Shown one piece after another: positions 58,908 to 64,000 of a DNA stretch of 64,000 nucleotides (position 1 is the stretch's first letter; each line of letters opens with the position of its first letter). Source of the DNA: Cohnella rhizoplanae. Its GTDB lineage: Bacteria; Bacillota; Bacilli; Paenibacillales; Paenibacillaceae. The notes under the pieces were generated by a model. It was not told the DNA's origin and ran no database searches. It worked only from the letters and a program-made list of their open reading frames with translations. The stretch is from the NCBI RefSeq assembly GCF_948329515.1, contig NZ_CAOJCN010000024.1, positions 1 through 64,000 of the forward strand, in the 5' to 3' direction. A program made the position numbers and the translations under genes.

Positions 58908-60440
58908 TTAGTGCGCCAGCGGCGCCTCTCCGTCTTCGCGCTTCTGCAGGACTTCCTTCTTCAGGAACCAGCAGAGCACGAAGGCGATGCATACGAAGAC
59001 GATCGAGATGACGTACAGATTATGATAGGCGTCCGAGAACGCGGTCTTCACCTGCGTCAGCAATTCCGGCGCGAGTCCCTTCGGTATGCCGCCCGTCTGG
59101 ATCTCGCCCGCGGTTCCCGCCGGCAGCTGATCCGAGATCCCCGCGATGCCTTGCTTGATATCGCCGGCGAGCAGCGAACCGAATACGCTGAGACCGATCG
59201 ACGCGCCGATCGACTGGAAGAGCTGCACGGTCGACAGCGCGATCCCCGCCTCCTCCTTGCTGACCGACTCCTGGACGATCAGATTGTCCCCGCCGAACAG
59301 CGCGCCGAGTCCGACGCCCATGATGACGAAGGCGACGACGACGTACATCACGGTGACGTCGATGCCGAACTGCAGCATCAGGATCAAGGCCACGATCGGC
59401 AGCGTAAACGAAAGGATAAAGATCGTACGGTAAGCGACCCGGGTGATGAGGAAGCCCACAAGAATGCTGAACGGTATCGCGCCGCCCATGAATGCCAGGT
59501 TCAGATACCCGGAAGCCCTGGGCGACAGATCCATGACGTTCTGCGCAAAAAACGGGAAGTTGGCGAACGTGCCCATGACGCCGAGCATCAGAATGAATAC
59601 GAGGCCCGACAGCACGACGACGTTGCGGTTGCGGAACAGATGAAGCGGAATGATCGGCTCCTCCACCCTGCGCTCGATCCAGATGAGCAGCGCCGTCATG
59701 ACGACGAACAAAGCGAGCATGCCGATGATGATCGGCGAGCCCCAGGAGAGACCCTGCGTCTCGATGAGCACCGGCGCGAGCAGGAGCGACAGCAGCGCGA
59801 GCATGAGCGTCGCGGCGCCTAGCCAGTCGATCTTTTTCTTTTCCTCGCCGCGCTTCTCCACCATCCCGATCCACATGACGGCGGCCGTCAGAATGCCAAA
59901 CGGCAAGTTAATTAGGAAGATCCAGTGCCAGTTGACGTGCGAGATAAGCTCGCCGCTGATCGTCGGACCGAGCAGCTGCGGCAGGATCATCAGCGGTCCG
60001 AACAACGCCTGCAGCTTGGCCCGCTGCTCCAGCTCGTACGTGTCGCCCAGGATGACCATGGCGAGCGGCATGAGGCCGCCGGCGCCGATGCCCTGGATGC
60101 CGCGGCCGACGAGCAGCATCGGCATCGAATGCGCGAGACCGCATACGAACGATCCTGCGATGAACAGTCCGATGCAGGCGAGGTAGACGCGTTTGCGTCC
60201 GTAGAGATCGGCCAGCTTGCCGAGGATCGGCATGAACAGCGTCATGGCGAGCATGTAGATGCCGGCCACCCAGCCCATGAGCGGCAGCCCGTGCAGGTCG
60301 CGGATGATCGTCGGCATCGCCGTGGAGACGATCGTCTCGTCGAGCTCCGCGAAGATCAGGCCGAGCATGAGGCCCGTCAGGACCAGCGCCTTGTTGTTTT
60401 TGCGTCCGATCGCGGCTTGCGCGAGTGGAGCGATAGACAT
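58908..60440 (-). CDS. MFS transporter, DHA2 (14-TM) drug-efflux type
   Basis: 510 residues from the ATG at 60440, 11 nt after AAGGGG; a GTG four codons earlier is also possible. Fourteen membrane helices and the DHA2 motifs ELDETIVSTAMPTI (motif D1), GKLADLYGRKRVYL (motif A) and GRGIQGIGAGGL. Such proteins expel drugs or other toxic compounds using the proton gradient; the substrate cannot be told. It is followed by the 62-bp repeat array and has no adjacent regulator. Confidence 0.92.
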   Translation of the reverse strand: MSIAPLAQAAIGRKNNKALVLTGLMLGLIFAELDETIVSTAMPTIIRDLHGLPLMGWVAGIYMLAMTLFMPILGKLADLYGRKRVYLACIGLFIAGSFVCGLAHSMPMLLVGRGIQGIGAGGLMPLAMVILGDTYELEQRAKLQALFGPLMILPQLLGPTISGELISHVNWHWIFLINLPFGILTAAVMWIGMVEKRGEEKKKIDWLGAATLMLALLSLLLAPVLIETQGLSWGSPIIIGMLALFVVMTALLIWIERRVEEPIIPLHLFRNRNVVVLSGLVFILMLGVMGTFANFPFFAQNVMDLSPRASGYLNLAFMGGAIPFSILVGFLITRVAYRTIFILSFTLPIVALILMLQFGIDVTVMYVVVAFVIMGVGLGALFGGDNLIVQESVSKEEAGIALSTVQLFQSIGASIGLSVFGSLLAGDIKQGIAGISDQLPAGTAGEIQTGGIPKGLAPELLTQVKTAFSDAYHNLYVISIVFVCIAFVLCWFLKKEVLQKREDGEAPLAH

Positions 60441-60558
60441 TTGCGTTTGCACCCCTTAATCCGGCAGGAGCCGACATCGACGCCGACGGCGGCCCTGCGC
60501 TTGAACTGCTGTTATCGTACGACCGGTTTGTGAACTCAATATGAAATGAAAACCGGCC

Positions 60559-62094
60559 TCAATGACCGCCCGTTGCCTCGCTCGGCCTCTCCCCTTTGGC
60601 GGGAATCTCGAGCTTCGAGCGCCCCATGAAAAAGACGGCGAACAGCGCGAGGGCGGCCGGCAGGATCGCCCACATAAACGTCTGCGCGATCGAAGACGAC
60701 AAGGCGTCCACGATCTTATGCAGCGCGTCCTCCGGAATCTTGGCGCGATTCTCGGGCGTCAGCGATTGGCGGATATCGCCCAGGGCGCCGCCCTGCTTAT
60801 CTCCCGAGCCCGCGAATGCGTCCGTCATTTTATCCGACAGCAGGTTGCGCTGCATGATGCCGAACACGGTGAGGCCGACGGTCATGCCTAGCGATCGGAC
60901 GAAGGACATCGTCGCGCTGGCCGAGCCCCGTTGGTTGGCATTGAAGCCGTGCATGCTCGACATGCCCAGCACGGAGAAGGAGAAGCCGACGCCGAACCCG
61001 GTGATGATCATATACCATACCAGCGTTGCCTTGGACGTCTCCGGCGTAATCGTGGAGAGCAGCGCCGCCCCGATGACGAGGATGACGGCCGACAGTATCA
61101 TCACATTGCGATAAGACGTCTTCATCGCGAGGAAAGCGCCGATCTGCGCGGATGCGACGGAGCCGAGCGTCAACGGCAGCAGGATCAGACCGGAGTTGGT
61201 CGCCGAACCGCCGTTTACGCCCTGTACGAAGATCGGGATGTACATGGCGAACGTGATGAACGCCGCGCCGTAGAACAAGCTCGCCACCGTGCTGGCCGCG
61301 AACAGCGGCCTGCGGAACATGCTATAGGACACGATCGGATCCGCCGCCCGGGTCTCCGCGTAGAGGAACACGGCGAGCAAGACGAACGCGGCGGCAAACA
61401 ACGAGAGGATCTGCGACGAATCCCAGGCATACGTGCCTCCGCCGAGCTCCAGCGCGAACATCAGGCTGACGACCGCGCCGACGAGCGTCGAAGCGCCCCA
61501 CCAGTCGATCCGCTGCTTCACGTGTACGCGCGACTCCTTGTAGCTGAAAACGATCAACGCCAGCGCGATCAGCCCGATCGGCAGATTGATGTAGAAGATC
61601 CAGCGCCAGTGGATGTGATCGGTGATATATGCGCCCAGCAGCGGACCCGCCAGACTCGAGGTGCCGAACACGGCGCCGAAGATGCCGGACATGGCGCCCC
61701 GTTTTTCTTCCGGAACGACGTCGAACAGGATCGTAAAAGCGATCGGTACGAGCGCGCCGCCCCCGATGCCCTGGATCGCCCGGTAGATCGACAGCTCCGT
61801 GATGCTGGTCGCCGTTCCGCACAGCACCGAGCCGAGCAGGAACATGATCATGCCGAAAACGAAGAATCGTTTGCGTCCGTACATATCGGACAGCTTGCCG
61901 AAGATAGGCATGCCCGCCATCTCCGTCACGAGATAGGCCGAGGTGACCCAGACGATCTTGTCATAGCCGCCCAGGTCCGAGACGATCGTCGCCATGGCCG
62001 TCCCGACGATCGTATTGTCGATGGCCGCCACGAAAATGCCGAGCATCAGCCCGGCGAGAATTACGCCCATCTTATTGCTTTTGACCAGACTCAC
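60559..62094 (-). CDS. MFS transporter, DHA2 (14-TM) drug-efflux type
   Basis: 511 residues from a GTG at 62094 with AAGGAGGT 7 nt upstream. Fourteen helices with VAAIDNTIVGTAMATI, GKLSDMYGRKRFFVF and RAIQGIGGGAL. It is related to, but clearly distinct from, the next gene downstream. Only 20 nt separate it from a bactofilin gene, so it may be co-transcribed with the yhbD-bactofilin cluster. Confidence 0.92.
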   Translation of the reverse strand: MSLVKSNKMGVILAGLMLGIFVAAIDNTIVGTAMATIVSDLGGYDKIVWVTSAYLVTEMAGMPIFGKLSDMYGRKRFFVFGMIMFLLGSVLCGTATSITELSIYRAIQGIGGGALVPIAFTILFDVVPEEKRGAMSGIFGAVFGTSSLAGPLLGAYITDHIHWRWIFYINLPIGLIALALIVFSYKESRVHVKQRIDWWGASTLVGAVVSLMFALELGGGTYAWDSSQILSLFAAAFVLLAVFLYAETRAADPIVSYSMFRRPLFAASTVASLFYGAAFITFAMYIPIFVQGVNGGSATNSGLILLPLTLGSVASAQIGAFLAMKTSYRNVMILSAVILVIGAALLSTITPETSKATLVWYMIITGFGVGFSFSVLGMSSMHGFNANQRGSASATMSFVRSLGMTVGLTVFGIMQRNLLSDKMTDAFAGSGDKQGGALGDIRQSLTPENRAKIPEDALHKIVDALSSSIAQTFMWAILPAALALFAVFFMGRSKLEIPAKGERPSEATGGH

Positions 62095-62114
62095 CAGTAT
62101 ACCTCCTTAGTGTA

Positions 62115-62786
62115 TTAGATACGCACGCGCTCGCCGACCGTCGAGCCCGAAGCCACCCGCAGCTCCCGCCGGTATTCGACCCGCCCGATCCTGCATCCGG
62201 GTCCGATCGCGACGTCTCCGCCCCGCACGACCTCGGCTTCTGTATATTGCAGCTCCACCTGATCTCCTTCGATGAGTCCCGCCGTCAGCGTAGCCGCTCC
62301 CCATGGCGACACCAGGTTTTTAATCGCGCTTATCCGGCTGCGCCTCACGCGCAGACGGCCGCCGCCGAGCTCGCGTACGGTGCTGGGTCCGAAGAGGCTG
62401 AGATCCAGCCGCTCCGCCGTGAGCAGCCCCCCGCAGACGATACCGCCGCGCAGTTCGGCTTCGCCGATATCCGCATTGCCGTCCACGGAGAGCTGGCCGT
62501 CGAGCTTTATCTTTTCGCTCCTCAGGCTTCCCTTTACTTTAACCTCGCCCGTCCCCCGAATTTCGCCGCTTGCCAGACTGGCCTCGACGCCGCAGACCCC
62601 GGTCAGCCGCACCGCCTCCGCGTTTAGTTTTCCTCGCACGTTCATTTCCCCGGTACAGGCTAATCGCCCGCAATACAGGTCGCCGTTTATCTCGCATTCG
62701 CCCGTTATCTTCACCAGTTTGTAGACGCCTCCGTTCGAAGAGGTCGTGCCCACCATTTTTAGATCCGGTCGCTCCGTATTAGCCAT
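62115..62786 (-). CDS. bacF: Bactofilin-like polymer-forming cytoskeletal protein (second of pair)
   Basis: 223 residues from the ATG at 62786, which overlaps the previous stop by 8 nt. Successive short beta strands ending in charged turns (GEINGDLYCGRLACTGEMNVRGKLNAEAVRLTG is read as such) form a right-handed beta-helix, the bactofilin fold (about residues 20-130). A C-terminal part (about 150-223) with GDVAIGPGCRIGRVEYRRELRV is shared with the upstream paralogue. In Bacillus BacE and BacF are needed for flagellar assembly; that role is inferred here from order and similarity. Confidence 0.8.
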   Translation of the reverse strand: MANTERPDLKMVGTTSSNGGVYKLVKITGECEINGDLYCGRLACTGEMNVRGKLNAEAVRLTGVCGVEASLASGEIRGTGEVKVKGSLRSEKIKLDGQLSVDGNADIGEAELRGGIVCGGLLTAERLDLSLFGPSTVRELGGGRLRVRRSRISAIKNLVSPWGAATLTAGLIEGDQVELQYTEAEVVRGGDVAIGPGCRIGRVEYRRELRVASGSTVGERVRI

Positions 62787-63477
62787 GAAGCCTCGCCTCC
62801 TCTCCGATTCGGGCCGACGGGTGCTTGCGCAGCTCGGTCTGGTATTCCACGCGCCCGATGACGCAGCCTGGGCCGATCGCCACCCTGTCCCCCCGCACGA
62901 TATCTGCCGTCGCGTGGTCCAGCTCGATATCGTCGCCTTCGACGACGCCGGCCTTGAGCTCCGGCGCGATGCCCGGCACCATCCACTTCCACAGCGCGTG
63001 CCAGGCGCCCGTCCTGCCTTTGCCGATGCAGATCGTCTCGCCACCGATCTCGCGGGCGGAGCCCCTGCCCTGCAGCTTCAATCGGATGGTGCCCGCATTC
63101 AGCAGTCCGCCGATCTTGAAGGCGCCCTCGCCTTCGATGACATCCGCCTCGCAGTCGCCGCCGACTTCCAGCATGCCGTTCATTCGCAGCTGCTGCCCCG
63201 CGTACCCGCCTTCGATCGTGACCACGCCGTCAAAGGATGCCCGCTCCGCGCTGAGCGCGCCGCCCACGGACATCGTTCCGTCCACGTCCAATTCATCTGC
63301 CGTCAGGTTCCCGCGGATGCGGATGCGCCCCTTTACGTCGAACTTTTGCGCTGCGATATCCTCATCTACCTTGCACACTCCGTTGATGTTCACGGTCCTG
63401 TAGACGCCGCCTGCTACCGTCCCGATCCCGTCCATCTTCAGATCGCCGATCGCCCCGCTCGTCATTTCCCATCCCAT
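62779..63477 (-). CDS. bacE: Bactofilin-like polymer-forming cytoskeletal protein (first of pair)
   Basis: 232 residues; the ATG at 63477 directly follows AAGAAGGG, so the fourth codon after (63465) may be used instead. A beta-helical core (about residues 20-130: VDEDIAAQKFDVKGRIRIRGNLTAD, ELDVDGTMSVGGAL) and a C-terminal part with GDRVAIGPGCVIGRVEYQTELR are paralogous to the next gene. It lies 7 nt after the YhbD-like stop. The pair could form mixed polymers near the membrane. Confidence 0.8.
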   Translation of the reverse strand: MGWEMTSGAIGDLKMDGIGTVAGGVYRTVNINGVCKVDEDIAAQKFDVKGRIRIRGNLTADELDVDGTMSVGGALSAERASFDGVVTIEGGYAGQQLRMNGMLEVGGDCEADVIEGEGAFKIGGLLNAGTIRLKLQGRGSAREIGGETICIGKGRTGAWHALWKWMVPGIAPELKAGVVEGDDIELDHATADIVRGDRVAIGPGCVIGRVEYQTELRKHPSARIGEEARLHG

Positions 63478-63484
63478 CCCTTCT

Positions 63485-64000
63485 TCAGTTCAGTTCGCCG
63501 CGCAGCTGCTCCGCCAGCTCTGTCAGCTGCATTTTGATCACGATCTTCACGCCAGGGTCGAAGTACAACGCGGGAGGCGCCGCGACCAGCGCGAACATCG
63601 ACACGCCCATTTTGCGCATGAACAGCAGCTCGCACGGCTTTCCCTCGAATCGGGGAAAATGGTTCCGCAGCGTCTCCATCAGCATGCCGCTCTCTTCCAG
63701 ACTAATCTCGCCGTCCGATAGCAGCCGGTCCGTCGCGTACAGATAGAGCAGCTGCTCGAACGAATACGCCTCCTGCCCGTTTTGCTGCGCGAGCGTACTG
63801 AATCGATCGACCACCAGTACCGAAACAATGTTACGTTCTATTAACTCTCTCTTGGACAGCGTCAGATCTACTTGATAGGGAGACAGCTTGCCGGCCAGCT
63901 CATCCAGCGACAGATCCTCCTTCATGTTCATGATCCGGTCGATTCTCGCCAGAATCATATCCTTCGGAAAAAAGGTCTCCTGCCCGGTAAACGTAGACTT
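63485..64000 (-). CDS. yhbD: YhbD-like DUF4004 protein (5' end outside the window)
   Basis: 172 residues visible; the frame stays open to the window edge at 64000. The upstream codons read KSTFTGQETFFPKD before MILARIDRIMNMKEDLSL, which matches how I recall the YhbD/DUF4004 family, whose N terminus carries a MerR-like HTH (RWKRKxLIPE) lying outside this window. An ATG at 63958 is therefore internal. In Bacillus yhbD precedes the bactofilin genes yhbE and yhbF, as here. Probably a regulator or partner of the bactofilins. Confidence 0.8.
   Translation of the reverse strand, partial: KSTFTGQETFFPKDMILARIDRIMNMKEDLSLDELAGKLSPYQVDLTLSKRELIERNIVSVLVVDRFSTLAQQNGQEAYSFEQLLYLYATDRLLSDGEISLEESGMLMETLRNHFPRFEGKPCELLFMRKMGVSMFALVAAPPALYFDPGVKIVIKMQLTELAEQLRGELN

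Noticed and set aside
58241..58911. Small ORFs within the 62-bp array
   Set aside because: The period shifts the frame in each copy, and the ORFs end at different points, so they look fortuitous.

Overview
The window looks like chromosomal DNA of a high-GC, endospore-forming Firmicute of the Paenibacillaceae, most likely Cohnella or a close Paenibacillus relative (inferred from gene content, not from a marker tree). Spore genes (cmpA, sspI, a gerA-type operon, a yhbD/bactofilin cluster), Gram-positive lipoproteins, a T-box leader on thrS, SLH surface anchoring and strong Shine-Dalgarno (SD) sequences with frequent GTG/TTG starts all fit. No prophage, insertion sequence or CRISPR array was seen.

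Layout. 0-0.25 kb: tRNA-Ser(GCT) and tRNA-Asn(GTT). 0.35-8 kb: sprT-like, a small unknown gene and cmpA, then tex, a TetR regulator, the ndoAI/ndoA toxin-antitoxin pair, alr and a YdcC-like lipoprotein, an arrangement resembling the ydc region of Bacillus. 8-14.3 kb: thrS with its T-box, a MarR regulator, two tRNA-Lys(CTT) copies each with its own promoter and terminator, an ABC-F ATPase and peptide deformylase. 14.4-18.1 kb: one 1221-residue protein joining an NTT-like membrane domain, helical repeats and two cyclic-nucleotide-binding domains. 18.2-24.8 kb: a Gfo/Idh-AraC-Gfo/Idh operon, an M20 peptidase and a chemoreceptor. 24.8-25.8 kb: a 51-bp tandem repeat beside a Vsr-like nuclease/winged-helix protein. 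25.9-28.9 kb: a kduI-deoR-kduD-eda operon for unsaturated uronate catabolism. 29-32 kb: a four-gene operon of two acetyltransferases and two membrane proteins. 32-35.8 kb: gerAA-gerC-gerAB. 36-41.8 kb: RNA methyltransferase, Ktr subunit, sspI, an orphan phnM, a second 51-bp tandem repeat, another Gfo/Idh enzyme and a thioredoxin-reductase-like enzyme.

41.9-56.4 kb is a carbohydrate locus on the minus strand: LacI regulator, Gfo/Idh dehydrogenase, two sugar ABC permeases and a binding protein, then two very large exported proteins. One is GH114-like with fibronectin-III domains; the other is a DUF4832-like hydrolase with three SLH domains. They share at least seven copies of one 'DWS' domain that resembles CBM9. 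The set could bind and trim a polysaccharide at the cell surface and import the products; no ABC ATPase is encoded here. 56.5-64 kb: prfC, a 62-bp hairpin-bearing tandem repeat, two 14-TM drug-efflux-type MFS proteins, and a yhbD-bactofilin-bactofilin cluster cut by the window end.

The most unusual items are the membrane/HEAT/double-cNMP fusion, the reiterated DWS-domain surface pair, the three intergenic tandem-repeat arrays, the decameric operator array at kduI, and the reiterated SD-start units of the SLH protein.
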